Shown here in pieces: positions 24,395-33,133 of a stretch of DNA of 34,707 nucleotides (within the stretch, counting starts at the first letter, position 1; every line of letters begins with the position of its first letter). Under the pieces are notes generated by a model, which did no database searches, was not told the origin of the DNA, and saw only the letters and a program-made list of their open reading frames with translations. The position numbers were made by a program, and so were the translations under genes. The DNA is from Sphingomonas sp. CCH9-E2 (GTDB lineage Bacteria > Pseudomonadota > Alphaproteobacteria > Sphingomonadales > Sphingomonadaceae): NCBI RefSeq assembly GCF_001557215.1, contig NZ_LSJM01000156.1, forward strand, positions 1 to 34,707. The letters run 5' to 3'.

Positions 24395-24838
24395 TCAGGT
24401 ACGCGGAAGCATTGCCTTCATCTGGTCGATTTCCTGGCGCTGCGATTCGATGATGCGGTCGCACAGCGCCTTGATCTCGGGATCGCTGAGCTTCGCTTCC
24501 CGGCACATCAGGATCGCGCCCGAATGGTGCGGAATCATCGATCGCAGGAACTGGGCATCGCCAATGGTCGTCTGGGTGCGGATCAGCCCATAGCTGGCGA
24601 CGAATACTGCCAGGGAACCGAGCAGCAGCAGCCCGTTTGCGCGCCTGGACGGGAACATGTGCGGCATTGCGACGATCATCAGGACGATCATCGGCGTGAC
24701 CATCATCAGCGTCATATAGGCCATGTTGAGGTTGTTGTAGAAGCTCGACAGGCCGTCGATCATCACGAACATGACCGCATACATGATGATCGCGCCCACG
24801 AGCGACTGGACCGCAAGGTTGATATAGGGATTCTTCAT
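24395..24838 (-). CDS. DUF305 membrane protein of the copper run
   Basis: The protein has 147 aa; ATG 24838 lies six bases after GGAGAGG, a better fit than GTG 24844. Three membrane helices (AVQSLVGAIIMYAVMFVMI; MAYMTLMMVTPMIVLMIVA; LLLLGSLAVFVASYGLI) precede a C-terminal DUF305 helix pair with DAQFLRSMIPHHSGAILMC and IESQRQEIDQMKAML. DUF305 is a ferritin-like four-helix element, and its M-x-x-H-H-x-x-A motif can bind metal. The gene follows copB by 35 bp on the same strand, so a copper-related role is likely, but its mechanism is unknown. Confidence 0.85.
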   Translation of the reverse strand: MKNPYINLAVQSLVGAIIMYAVMFVMIDGLSSFYNNLNMAYMTLMMVTPMIVLMIVAMPHMFPSRRANGLLLLGSLAVFVASYGLIRTQTTIGDAQFLRSMIPHHSGAILMCREAKLSDPEIKALCDRIIESQRQEIDQMKAMLPRT

Positions 24839-24873
24839 TTCCACCTCTCCTCGTTGGCCCGGCCGCGCTCAGC

Positions 24874-26031
24874 TCAGAACCATGTCCGGACGCCGACGAC
24901 GAAGCTGAACCCGCCTGTGCCTTCGCCGCGCGCGCGCGCGAAGTCGGCGGTCCGTCCGAAACGGCGCTCCCACGACACACCGACATAGGGAGCGAATTCG
25001 CGCACTTTCTCGTAGCGGACGCGCAGCCCCAATTCGGCAATGGAGAAACCAGCTCCGATGCCGTTCGCGGGCATGTCCTGCGCGGACAGATTTATCTCGA
25101 ACCTCGGTTGAAGCACGACGTCCTGGGTGATCCGCTGATCATAGCTGCCCTCAGCGCGCGCGAGGATGTCACCCTTGTCGGAAAGAAACAGCGTGCCCTC
25201 GAGGTCGAACCAGTAAGGGGCCAGACCTTCAATCGCGACCGTTGCATAGGTGCGCCGCGGTCCCCGTCCCAGATCCTGACGGACGCCAGCCTGCACGTTC
25301 CAATAGGGGTCGATCGCGTGGCTGAACAGCGCCTGGACCTCGGCGCCTTCAACGCCTTCACCGAACACGCCTTCGCCTTCGGACTTGATCCAGAGCCGAT
25401 TGATATCTCCGCCATACCAGCCCTCTCCGGACCAGCGATATCCGTTGTTGCCTGACCGGACCTGAACCTCGGCAAGGTCGAGCATCACCTTGCCCAGCAT
25501 GGCTCCGCCATGCTCGCGACGCACATCGCGCTCGGCCCTGGACATCGCGTCCGCGCCCCAGAAGCGGTCGGCAGCCCGCCCCGGTTCGGGGGCCGGGGCA
25601 GTCGCGTTTCCGGGAGGCAGATCGGTCCCGCTCGGCGCCCCTGCGTCTTGCGGGGTTTCGGCGGGCATATCCGCCATATCATGGCCAGCGTGTGGAGCGG
25701 CGGGCTGTTCGGCCGGTTGCGGTTCCATCGCATGGCCGGCATGGGGATCGGCAGCCTCGGCGGGCATCGGCTTGTCCGGTGCGTGGCCGGCATGGCCGGG
25801 AGCAGGCGTCGCACGCGCCGGCGTCGCCGGTTGGGCCTTGGGTTTGGCCGGTTGAGCGCGCGGTTTGGGCGCCGGGGTCGGCGTGGGCCTGGGCGCCGGG
25901 GTCGGGGTGGCCTTGGGTGCGGGCATCCCCGGCATCGACATACCTGGCATTGAGTGACCCGAATGGTCTTGCGCGGCGGCGGGAAAGGCGAGAATGAGCG
26001 GCGCGATGCCGAGCAGGAGGCGCGTCTTCAT
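24874..26031 (-). CDS. copB: CopB outer-membrane copper-resistance protein
   Basis: The protein has 385 aa; ATG 26031 overlaps the copA stop (ATGA). A signal peptide (LLLGIAPLILAFPAAAQ) is followed by a long disordered metal-binding part (about residues 21-155). It has DHSGHSMPGMSMPGMPAPK, a Pro/Ala/Lys stretch of Pro-Thr repeats, and HAGH repeats (GHAGHAP, PHAGHAM, PHAGHDM). The CopB barrel follows from RFWGADAMSRAERDVRREHG through GEGWYGGDINRLWIKSEGEG to the terminal FVVGVRTWF. CopB binds copper in the outer membrane beside CopA. The Pro-rich linker is unusually long. Confidence 0.93.
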   Translation of the reverse strand: MKTRLLLGIAPLILAFPAAAQDHSGHSMPGMSMPGMPAPKATPTPAPRPTPTPAPKPRAQPAKPKAQPATPARATPAPGHAGHAPDKPMPAEAADPHAGHAMEPQPAEQPAAPHAGHDMADMPAETPQDAGAPSGTDLPPGNATAPAPEPGRAADRFWGADAMSRAERDVRREHGGAMLGKVMLDLAEVQVRSGNNGYRWSGEGWYGGDINRLWIKSEGEGVFGEGVEGAEVQALFSHAIDPYWNVQAGVRQDLGRGPRRTYATVAIEGLAPYWFDLEGTLFLSDKGDILARAEGSYDQRITQDVVLQPRFEINLSAQDMPANGIGAGFSIAELGLRVRYEKVREFAPYVGVSWERRFGRTADFARARGEGTGGFSFVVGVRTWF

Positions 26032-27878
26032 GCTGCGTCTCCCTCGAGCGGACGGACCTGGACGACCTGCATCATACCTGCGTGCATGTGGTAGAGGAGG
26101 TGGCAGTGGAAAGCCCAGTCACCCGCCTCCGCGGTGACGTCCCAGCTCACCTTTCCACCCGGCAGCACGTTGACCGTATGCTTGCGCGGCGAATGGTCGC
26201 CATGCCCTGTGACCAGTTCGAAGAAATGCCCGTGCAGGTGGATCGGATGCGCCATCATCGAATCGTTGACGAGCGTGACTCGCACGCGCTCGCCCTTTTC
26301 AAACGCCAGCGGGGCCTTCAACTCTGAAAATTTCACGCCGTCGAACGCCCACATGAAGCGCTCCATGTTGCCGGTCAGATGGATTTCCATTTCACGTCCC
26401 GGGGCACGCACGTCCGGATTGCGATCGAGCGCGACAAGGTCGCGATAGGTGAGGACCTTGTGTCCGACATCCTCCAGACCCTGGCCCGGCTCACCGGTAC
26501 GGTCCGCGGGCATCGGCGAGATCGTCTGCACGCCGGGTCCCATCTGGACCTGCGGCGCGTTCGCCGGATCGCGCATCTTCATGCCGGCCATCGAATGACC
26601 CGAATGATCCTGGCCGCTTGCGGCACCGTCGCCCATTCCGGGCATCGCGCCGTGATCCATCCCGGGCATGCTGCCGGAAGCCGAGGAGTCCTGCTCCATG
26701 CCCGGCATGTTGCCCATGGGCATAGAGCCATGGTCCATGCCCGGCATCCCGGACATCCCCGACATGTCGCCCATGCCCATGTCCTTCATCGTGACGATCG
26801 GACGCTTGCGGAGCGCTGGGACTGCCGCGACCATGCCGGCGCGCGGCGCGAGCGTCGCACGCCCCATGCCGGAGCGATCGACCGCTTCCGACACGAGCGT
26901 ATAGGCCTGATCCTCCGGGGTCACGATCACGTCATAGGTTTCGGCGACGGTGATCTGAAACTCGTCGACCTCGACCGGACGCACGTTGAGACCGTCCGCC
27001 TGCACGATCGTCAGCTTCAGGCCGGGAATGCGCACGTTGAAGATCGTCATCGCCGAGGCGTTGACGAAGCGCAGGCGCACCCGTTCGCCGGGGCGGAACA
27101 GCGCGGTCCAATTGTCCTTCGGGCCGTGCCCGTTGATAAGATAGGTATAGGTCGATCCCGTGACGTCGGAAATGTCGGTCGGGTCCATCCGCATCCCGCC
27201 CCAATCGAGCCGGTCCTTGAGCGGCAGGTCCTCGCCCCGCAGCAATCCCGCCAGCGTCTGCTTTTGGCGATTGAAATAGCCGGCTTGCTGCTTGAGCTTC
27301 TTGAAGATCGTGTGCGGATGAAGCGGGCTGTGGTCCGACAGCACCACGACATGCTCGCGATCGTAGCCGACCGGGTCTGCGTCCTTCGGGTCGATCACGA
27401 TCGGACCGTAGTGACCCATCTGCTCCTGCAGGCCGGAGTGACTATGATACCAATAGGTGCCCGCCTGAACGACCGGGAACTCATAGGTAAAGGTCGAGCG
27501 CGGCTTGATTCCGGGGAAGGAGATGCCCGGCACACCGTCCATCTGAAATGGCAGGATCAGTCCGTGCCAGTGGATCGAGCTGTCCTCGTCCAGCGTGTTC
27601 TCAACATGGAGCCGGACCTTCTGCCCCTCGCGCAAGCGGATAAGCGGCCCGGGAACGGTGCCGTTGATCCCGATCGCATGACTCTCGCGGCCGTCGACCG
27701 TCATCATCTGGTGCGCGATGCGCAGGCGGATGTCCTCGCCGGACACCTCGGGCAAGGGCGCCGCGATACCGCTGGAGTTGGTCTGGGCCCAGGCGGGCAG
27801 CCAAGCGGCGAGCGCCATCCCGCCCCCCGCCATCATCGAACCGCGCAGCAGCTGGCGGCGATCGAACATCCTTGTCAT
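26028..27878 (-). CDS. copA: CopA multicopper oxidase (periplasmic copper resistance)
   Basis: The protein has 616 aa, read from ATG 27878 with AGGAG four bases upstream; ATG 27869 is an alternative. A twin-arginine signal is present (DRRQLLRGSMMAGGGMALA). All copper motifs are visible: IHWHG, WYHSHSG, HPIHLHGHFF and HCHLLYHMHAGMM, covering types 1, 2 and 3 centres. A Met-rich insert (KDMGMGDMSGMSGMPGMDH and following, about residues 410-480) can hold many Cu(I) ions. The enzyme oxidises Cu(I) in the periplasm and stores copper. It is coupled to copB by a four-base overlap. No CueR-type dyad lies upstream, so its control differs from that of the Cus and ATPase promoters. Confidence 0.95.
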   Translation of the reverse strand: MTRMFDRRQLLRGSMMAGGGMALAAWLPAWAQTNSSGIAAPLPEVSGEDIRLRIAHQMMTVDGRESHAIGINGTVPGPLIRLREGQKVRLHVENTLDEDSSIHWHGLILPFQMDGVPGISFPGIKPRSTFTYEFPVVQAGTYWYHSHSGLQEQMGHYGPIVIDPKDADPVGYDREHVVVLSDHSPLHPHTIFKKLKQQAGYFNRQKQTLAGLLRGEDLPLKDRLDWGGMRMDPTDISDVTGSTYTYLINGHGPKDNWTALFRPGERVRLRFVNASAMTIFNVRIPGLKLTIVQADGLNVRPVEVDEFQITVAETYDVIVTPEDQAYTLVSEAVDRSGMGRATLAPRAGMVAAVPALRKRPIVTMKDMGMGDMSGMSGMPGMDHGSMPMGNMPGMEQDSSASGSMPGMDHGAMPGMGDGAASGQDHSGHSMAGMKMRDPANAPQVQMGPGVQTISPMPADRTGEPGQGLEDVGHKVLTYRDLVALDRNPDVRAPGREMEIHLTGNMERFMWAFDGVKFSELKAPLAFEKGERVRVTLVNDSMMAHPIHLHGHFFELVTGHGDHSPRKHTVNVLPGGKVSWDVTAEAGDWAFHCHLLYHMHAGMMQVVQVRPLEGDAA

Positions 27879-28181
27879 CTTGCTCCTCTGCGCGAGACCT
27901 GCGCTTTCAACTGTTACGCGCCGCTCCGGAAAATCCCTCTTCCACCGAGCCGAGCTTTTTTCACAATGCGGTGCGACCCTGGTCTTTCGGGGCAATGAAA
28001 ACGCAGCCCGACCGGCCAACGCCGCCTACCCATGATGCGGTCACCTAACCCGAACCCCAAACTGCCCACTCACTCAATGCCTGACGGCGAGGGATGGCGA
28101 GCCGCGCAACGTAAGAACCTTGGAGCGGCGGGCGCGAAGGCGACAGGGAAGTCGCCCGCGTCCGCAGGCTTTGGGGGAGTC
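27879..28181. other. Divergent promoter region of copA and the acyltransferase gene
   Basis: This 303-bp gap has no convincing gene. I find no CueR-type dyad with a 19-bp spacer and no CopR-like direct repeats I can defend. A stem GGCGAC/GTCGCC with a 6-base loop (28139-28156) lies in the leader of the acyltransferase gene. ATG 28032 is in frame with that gene, but the 50 residues it adds are unlike the family. Confidence 0.5.
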
Positions 28182-29303
28182 ATGCACGATCAGTCCGAGA
28201 ACGCCGCACACATCCATATGGATGCGATGCGGACGCTGCTGGCAGTCGCCGTGGCCTTCGGACATATCTGGGCGCTGCTGATCCGCGACTACCAACCCAC
28301 GGCAAACATCGCCGTGAACTTCCTTTATTTCGCGGCGGGGTTCGGACACTCGAGCGTCATCCTGTTTTTCGTGTTGAGCGGCTATTGGATCACGCGAAGC
28401 GTGGTCGCCCGAACCCGCACAGGCTGGAGTTGGCGAGCCTATCTGAGCGACCGTCTGGTACGGCTTCTGCTGGTCCTCGTTCCGGCACTGGCGCTGACCG
28501 GCGTGTTCGACGGTATCGCCATTTTGCTGCTCGACTCGCCCACGCATCGGGGAGCGACCGGGACCTATGTCGTTGCCCGCGATATCCGCAGCGACCTGAC
28601 GCTTGAGGTGCTGGTCGGGAATCTCTTCTTCCTGCAGGAAGTCCTCGTGCGGCCCTTCGGTTCGAACGGTCCCTTGTGGAGCATCGCTTTCGAATTCTGG
28701 TATTATCTCTGGTTCCCGGCGCTTTGGCTGCTGGTGTCGGGTCGGCGCGTCTCGCTTGCACTCGTCACCCTCGCCATCGGCCTGCTCAATCCGGAATTGC
28801 CGATGGGTTTCGTCTCCTGGCTCTGCGGCGCGCTGCTGGTCTTTGCGGATCGCTATCTTTCCGAGCGGTCCTCACGCCAGTTGCCAGGCGGCTCGCGCGC
28901 GACCGGTGCCGCAGCGCTGCTGTTTCTGGCCACATTGCTCTGGGCGCGCAGCGGCGACTACAGGCTGGAGGATCCCGCACTGGCGGCGATGTTCGCGCTC
29001 TTCCTGCTCGCGATGCTGCAGCACCCACCTCGCATTCCCGGGCCGGTCAATGCGCTTGCGCGCTACGGCGCAAGCGCCAGCTTCTCGCTTTACGCGACCC
29101 ACTTCCCCTTGATGGCCCTGTGCACGGCTCTCATCATCACCACCGACCGGATCGCGCCAAGCGTGGGGGCGATCCTGCTGGCGCTGGCGATCCTTGCGTT
29201 CAGCATCGGGTTCGGTTGGGTGTTCGCAAGTGGGACCGAGAAACACACCATGATTGCGCGCCGGCACATTCGCCGCTTGATGGGGATCGGCGGAAGACGC
29301 TAG
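28182..29303 (+). CDS. Acyltransferase family 3 membrane protein
   Basis: The protein has 373 aa from ATG 28182, the start that best fits the family, with GGGGGAG just upstream. The opening HMDAMRTLLAVAVAFGHIWA matches the first helix of acyltransferase 3 proteins with its catalytic His. FFVLSGYWITRSV is the second family motif, and GPLWSIAFEFWYYLWFP a third. About ten membrane helices follow, with TLYATHF-like SLYATHFPLMAL near the end. Such enzymes O-acetylate or succinylate cell-surface sugars. It has no evident link to copper and converges on the ECF sigma gene with three shared bases at the stops. Confidence 0.87.
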   Translation: MHDQSENAAHIHMDAMRTLLAVAVAFGHIWALLIRDYQPTANIAVNFLYFAAGFGHSSVILFFVLSGYWITRSVVARTRTGWSWRAYLSDRLVRLLLVLVPALALTGVFDGIAILLLDSPTHRGATGTYVVARDIRSDLTLEVLVGNLFFLQEVLVRPFGSNGPLWSIAFEFWYYLWFPALWLLVSGRRVSLALVTLAIGLLNPELPMGFVSWLCGALLVFADRYLSERSSRQLPGGSRATGAAALLFLATLLWARSGDYRLEDPALAAMFALFLLAMLQHPPRIPGPVNALARYGASASFSLYATHFPLMALCTALIITTDRIAPSVGAILLALAILAFSIGFGWVFASGTEKHTMIARRHIRRLMGIGGRR

Positions 29304-29866
29304 GCCTCAAGCTCCTGGGAAAGCTTGATCCGCGCGCGCCGCAGGCGCGTCTCGACCGCCTTCTCGCTGATCCTGAGCGTCGCCGCGGTTTCCGCCTGCG
29401 ACAGCCCTTCGATGGTCCGTAGCAGGATCACTTCGCGCAATGATGCGGGAAGCGACGCAATCGCCTTGGATGTCCGCGCCAGCGCATCGCGATCCGCAAG
29501 CTCGACGTCATGCCCCGGCCGATCCTCGGCCACCCGCTCGGCGATATTGTCGATCGGCAATGCGAAAGCGATCAGCTTGCGAACCGCGCGCCGGCGCGCC
29601 CAGTCGCGGCATTTATTCATCGCGATCGCGGTGAGCCAGGCGCGCATCGAGCGCGCCGGATCGTACCGGCGAAGCGCGCCGTGCGCCGCAATGAAAGTCT
29701 CCTGAACCAGATCCAGCGCCTCGTCCGGGTCGCCGATCGAGCCCGCGACGATCCGGTAGATGGCATCGCGGTGCCGCTTGAGCAGTTCCGCGAACGCCGC
29801 GCTGCGCCCGACGAGGCTCAGCGCGGCCAGTTCGCCGTCTGACAGGCTAGCAAGATCGAAGGTCAC
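29300..29866 (-). CDS. ECF sigma factor (CnrH-like)
   Basis: The protein has 188 aa; GTG 29866 overlaps the stop of the sensor gene. Region 2 is seen in AIYRIVAGSIGDPDEALDLV and QETFIAAHGALRRYDP, with the -10-binding stretch RAWLTAIAMNKCRDWARRR. Region 4 is LPASLREVILLRTIEGLSQA followed by ETAATLRISEKAVETRLRRA. It lacks the Cys-rich tail of CorE-type copper sigma factors, so sensing must come from a partner. Gene order anti-sigma, sensor, sigma with overlapping stops is that of cnrYXH. Its target promoters are not identifiable here. Confidence 0.88.
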   Translation of the reverse strand: MTFDLASLSDGELAALSLVGRSAAFAELLKRHRDAIYRIVAGSIGDPDEALDLVQETFIAAHGALRRYDPARSMRAWLTAIAMNKCRDWARRRAVRKLIAFALPIDNIAERVAEDRPGHDVELADRDALARTSKAIASLPASLREVILLRTIEGLSQAETAATLRISEKAVETRLRRARIKLSQELEA

Positions 29867-30300
29867 CGGCTTTCGGCGGTCAGCGCCTTAACCACCGCTT
29901 GGTCGAACTTGGCAGCCTGGTCGGGACGGAGGATCGCGCGCATCGCAAAGACGTGCGCTAGCGTCTCCTTTTGAAGTTCGCCCATCGCGACGTGAATTCG
30001 ATCGACCGCTTCTCGAACCCTCGGCCCGGCCGAATGCTCGGCCTCGATCGCCGCAGCGAGACGGGCATTGTCTGCGCGAAGCGCCATTTCCAGCGCTTTC
30101 TTGCGCAGCCCGAACTGGCGTTCGAGCTGATCGAGTTGTGCCTGCTGGCCAGCGTCGAGATCGAGCCCGTTGTGAAGCAGCGCATGGAGCTCGGCGCCAG
30201 GCTGGGGCGCTGCGGGCAGAAAATAGCGGCCAACCGCTACGCCGCCGACCGATGCGACGAATGCGATCAGGGCAATCAGCAGGATATGCTTGAGTTTCAT
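29863..30300 (-). CDS. CnrX-like periplasmic metal sensor
   Basis: The protein has 145 aa. ATG 30300 shares a base with the previous stop (TGATG); the codon before it is TTG. A membrane anchor (ILLIALIAFVASVGGVAVGR) is followed by a helical periplasmic domain. The five metal ligands of CnrX from Cupriavidus (His42, His46, Glu63, His119, Met123) have counterparts with identical spacing: His39 and His43 in LHALLHNG, Glu60 in LERQFG, and His116 and Met120 in AHVFAMRAI. CnrX senses Ni/Co and relays it to the anti-sigma factor CnrY. Here the surrounding genes are for copper, so the inducing metal is open. Confidence 0.88.
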   Translation of the reverse strand: MKLKHILLIALIAFVASVGGVAVGRYFLPAAPQPGAELHALLHNGLDLDAGQQAQLDQLERQFGLRKKALEMALRADNARLAAAIEAEHSAGPRVREAVDRIHVAMGELQKETLAHVFAMRAILRPDQAAKFDQAVVKALTAESR

Positions 30301-30566
30301 CAACCGCCCCCGAGCAGCGTCGAAGGCGCCAACTGCCAGCTGTCGTCGAACGTCGCGACCTGAGCACGCGCGGCCGGAGACCAGCCGCCCGCCACGCCCA
30401 TGCTCACTGCCACCACCGCAGCGAGCGCGCCGCTGAGCGCAAAGCCGTCACGTCGTGGCTGCGGCAAGGAAATCTGTTCCAGGACGGCTACCGAAACGGC
30501 GGCCAGCCCCGGGTGCGGCGGACGTGCAGCAAGCCGTCCAAGCATATCGTCCAAATCGTCGCGCAT
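30300..30566 (-). CDS. CnrY-like anti-sigma factor
   Basis: The protein has 88 aa; ATG 30566 has AGAGG six bases upstream. The cytoplasmic N-terminus (MRDDLDDMLGRLAARPPHPG and following) would hold the sigma factor. One membrane helix follows (FALSGALAAVVAVSMGVAGG, about 42-61), then a short periplasmic tail with WQLAPSTLLGGG. The length and layout match CnrY/NccY, although sequence similarity in this family is low; the call rests mainly on its place as first gene of the Y-X-H order. Confidence 0.75.
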   Translation of the reverse strand: MRDDLDDMLGRLAARPPHPGLAAVSVAVLEQISLPQPRRDGFALSGALAAVVAVSMGVAGGWSPAARAQVATFDDSWQLAPSTLLGGG

Positions 30567-30670
30567 ATATTGCCTCTATCCCCACCTATCTTACGCGCGC
30601 CGCCCGCTTTGCCCTCAAGGCGATGCAGATTCTCGCACGGTCGCAGATCCTGTGCCCGATCTTTCCGCCG

Positions 30671-30686
30671 AGGGACAATTGTCCCT
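30671..30686. promoter_or_regulatory. Perfect 16-bp palindrome between the ECF operon and copper ATPase
   Basis: AGGGACAATTGTCCCT reads the same on both strands. It lies in the 196-bp divergent gap, 105 bp from the anti-sigma start and 25 bp upstream of the CueR-type -35 element. It looks like an operator for a dimeric regulator, but I cannot name one. Confidence 0.5.
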
Positions 30687-30710
30687 GCTGCGTACATCGG
30701 AATGAGGGCC

Positions 30711-30741
30711 TTGACCTTGACACGATGTCAAGCCCTACATC
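30711..30741 (+). promoter_or_regulatory. CueR-type promoter of the copper ATPase
   Basis: -35 TTGACC (30711-30716) and -10 TACATC (30736-30741) are 19 bp apart, typical of MerR-activated promoters. The spacer holds the perfect dyad CTTGACA-CGA-TGTCAAG (30716-30732). The ATPase start follows 21 bp after the -10, so the leader is short. Confidence 0.88.
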
Positions 30742-30762
30742 GTGCCGCATCGGAGGAACATG

Positions 30763-33117
30763 ATGACGACTCATTCCCATGACGATGCACCGCGGGGCCA
30801 TGGCTGCTGCGCCGGAACGGACCACGCACCGGCCGCCGTGAAGGATCCGGTCTGCGGGATGATGGTCGATCCCGCGACCACCCCGCACCACGCTCTTCAC
30901 CAGGGCACTGCGTATCATTTCTGCAGCGCCGGTTGCCGCTCGAAATTTCTGGGCGATCCCGAACGCTACCTCACGCCCGGTGCCCAAGCACCCGAAGCGC
31001 CGGCGGGAACGATCTATACCTGCCCGATGCACCCGGAGATCCGCCAGGTCGGTCCCGGCTCCTGCCCGATCTGCGGAATGGCGCTGGAGCCCGAGACGAT
31101 CACGCTCGACAGCGGCCCCAATCCCGAGCTGGCCGATATGAGCCGGCGGTTCTGGATCGGACTTATCCTCGCTATCCCGGTCTTCGTCCTCGAGATGGGC
31201 GGCCATCTCACCGGCCTGACCATGGCAATCGGCCAGCAGCTCTCGAACTGGATCCAGTTCGCGCTGGCGACGCCCGTCGTCCTCTGGGCCGGCTGGCCCT
31301 TCTTCGAACGCGGCTGGGCCTCGCTCAAATCGCGCAACCTCAACATGTTCACGCTGATCGCAATGGGGGTGGGCGTGGCGTTCGCCTACAGCGTGGTGGC
31401 GGTGGTCATGCCGGAGATCTTCCCTGCGGCGTTTCGCGGCCATGACGGCGCGGTCGCGGTCTATTTCGAGGCCGCCGCCGTCATCACCGTCCTCGTGCTG
31501 CTTGGCCAGGTGCTGGAACTCAGGGCCCGTGAAAGAACTTCGGGAGCGATCAAGGCGCTGCTCGATCTCGCGCCGAAGACCGCACGGCGACTAGGCCCGG
31601 ACGGCAGCGACGAAGAGGTGACGCTCGACCTTATCCAGGTCGGCGACCTCCTACGGGTACGTCCCGGTGAAAAGGTTCCGGTCGATGGCGAACTGACCGA
31701 GGGTCATGTCGCGATCGACGAATCTCTCGTGACCGGGGAGTCGATGCCGGTCACCAAGGAGCCGGGCGCCGCGGTGATCGCCGGTTCGCTCAACAGGACC
31801 GGAACATTCGTCATGCGCGCCGACAAGGTGGGGGCCGACACACTGCTCGCCCGCATCGTCCAGATGGTTGCCGAGGCGCAGCGCAGCCGCGCGCCGATCC
31901 AGCGGATGGCGGACAAAGTCTCCGCCTGGTTCGTTCCCAGCGTGATCGCCGTCGCCTTGACCGCAGCGATTGTCTGGGCGCTGGTCGGTCCCGAGCCGCG
32001 CTTCGCCTATGCGCTGGTCGCGGCCGTGTCGGTCCTGATCATCGCTTGCCCCTGCGCGCTCGGTCTCGCTACCCCGATGTCGATCATGGTGGGTGTCGGC
32101 CAGGGTGCCCAGGCCGGCGTGTTGATCAAGAATGCCGAGGCGCTGGAGCGGTTCGAGAAAATCGACACGCTGATCGTGGACAAGACCGGCACGCTCACCG
32201 AGGGCCGCCCCGCGGTCACGCTCGTCCTTCCGGCGCCCGGCCAGAACGAGGCCGAGCTGCTCCGCCTCGCTGCGAGTGTCGAGCGCGCCAGCGAGCATCC
32301 GCTCGGCGAAGCGATCGTCCGCGCCGCCGACGATCGCGGCCTCCGTCTCGCCGAGGTTGCGGCGTTCGACGCGCCCATCGGACGCGGCGTCACCGGCACA
32401 GTCGAGGGCCGCAAGCTCCTCCTCGGCGGCCCCCGCCTGATGCGCGAGAACGGCATCGACCTCGCCACGCTTGCCGAGCCGGCCGAGGCGCTGCGCGGCG
32501 AAGGCGGCACCGCAATCTTCGTGGTGATCGACGGCGCGCTCGCCGGGCTGATCGGCGTCTCCGATCCGATCAAGGCCAGCACCCCCGAAGCGGTCCGCGC
32601 CTTGAAGGCCGAGGGTATCCGCGTCGTGATGATGACCGGCGACAACCGCACCACCGCGCTGGCCGTCGCCGCGCGTATCGGCATCGACGAGGTCGAAGCC
32701 GAAGTCCTGCCCGAGGACAAGGCCGCGGTCGTGAAGAAGCTGCGCGCCCAGGGCCGCGCGGTTGCGATGGCCGGCGACGGGGTGAACGACGCGCCCGCAC
32801 TTGCCGCGGCCGAAGTCGGGGTGGCGATGGGTGCCGGTTCCGACGTCGCCATCGAGAGCGCGGGCGTGACGCTCCTTCAGGGCGATCTGAACGGTCTGGT
32901 CCGCGCACGCCGTCTGTCGCGCGCGGTGATGCGCAACATCCGCCAGAACCTTGTATTTGCCTTTGCCTATAATGTCGCCGGCGTGCCGATTGCGGCGGGA
33001 CTGCTCTACCCGCTCACCGGCATGCTGCTCTCGCCGGCGATCGCGGCGCTGGCGATGGCGCTGTCCTCGGTCAGCGTGATCAGCAATGCGCTTCGCCTGC
33101 GGCTGGTGCATTTGTGA
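30763..33117 (+). CDS. copA: P1B-type Cu(I)-exporting ATPase
   Basis: The protein has 784 aa. ATG 30763 lies six bases after GGAGG; ATG 30760 directly before it is closer. The N-terminus is not the usual C-x-x-C HMA domain. It has a His/Cys tip ([10 protein letters not shown]), a YHS domain ([10 protein letters not shown] to DPERYL, about 28-70) and a heavy-metal-binding segment ([20 protein letters not shown], 85-110). The pump core is complete: [14 protein letters not shown] metal site, DKTGTLTEG phosphorylation site, [19 protein letters not shown] and the last helices with [10 protein letters not shown] and [11 protein letters not shown], as in Cu(I) pumps. It exports cytoplasmic copper. 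This is a different protein from the multicopper oxidase CopA. Confidence 0.95.
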   Translation: MTTHSHDDAPRGHGCCAGTDHAPAAVKDPVCGMMVDPATTPHHALHQGTAYHFCSAGCRSKFLGDPERYLTPGAQAPEAPAGTIYTCPMHPEIRQVGPGSCPICGMALEPETITLDSGPNPELADMSRRFWIGLILAIPVFVLEMGGHLTGLTMAIGQQLSNWIQFALATPVVLWAGWPFFERGWASLKSRNLNMFTLIAMGVGVAFAYSVVAVVMPEIFPAAFRGHDGAVAVYFEAAAVITVLVLLGQVLELRARERTSGAIKALLDLAPKTARRLGPDGSDEEVTLDLIQVGDLLRVRPGEKVPVDGELTEGHVAIDESLVTGESMPVTKEPGAAVIAGSLNRTGTFVMRADKVGADTLLARIVQMVAEAQRSRAPIQRMADKVSAWFVPSVIAVALTAAIVWALVGPEPRFAYALVAAVSVLIIACPCALGLATPMSIMVGVGQGAQAGVLIKNAEALERFEKIDTLIVDKTGTLTEGRPAVTLVLPAPGQNEAELLRLAASVERASEHPLGEAIVRAADDRGLRLAEVAAFDAPIGRGVTGTVEGRKLLLGGPRLMRENGIDLATLAEPAEALRGEGGTAIFVVIDGALAGLIGVSDPIKASTPEAVRALKAEGIRVVMMTGDNRTTALAVAARIGIDEVEAEVLPEDKAAVVKKLRAQGRAVAMAGDGVNDAPALAAAEVGVAMGAGSDVAIESAGVTLLQGDLNGLVRARRLSRAVMRNIRQNLVFAFAYNVAGVPIAAGLLYPLTGMLLSPAIAALAMALSSVSVISNALRLRLVHL

Positions 33118-33133
33118 TCCGGAGATTCGCATC

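Noticed and set aside
27914..27923. TTACGCGCCG before copA and a similar TTACGCGCGCCG at 30591-30602 before the anti-sigma gene, as a shared ECF promoter element
   Set aside because: The distances to the start codons differ, and the second would leave no room for a -10 element and leader; the words are common in GC-rich DNA.
26379..27998. Open plus-strand frame of 539 codons opposite the multicopper oxidase gene
   Set aside because: The opposite strand encodes a complete CopA with all copper motifs, and the plus-strand product has no recognisable domain.
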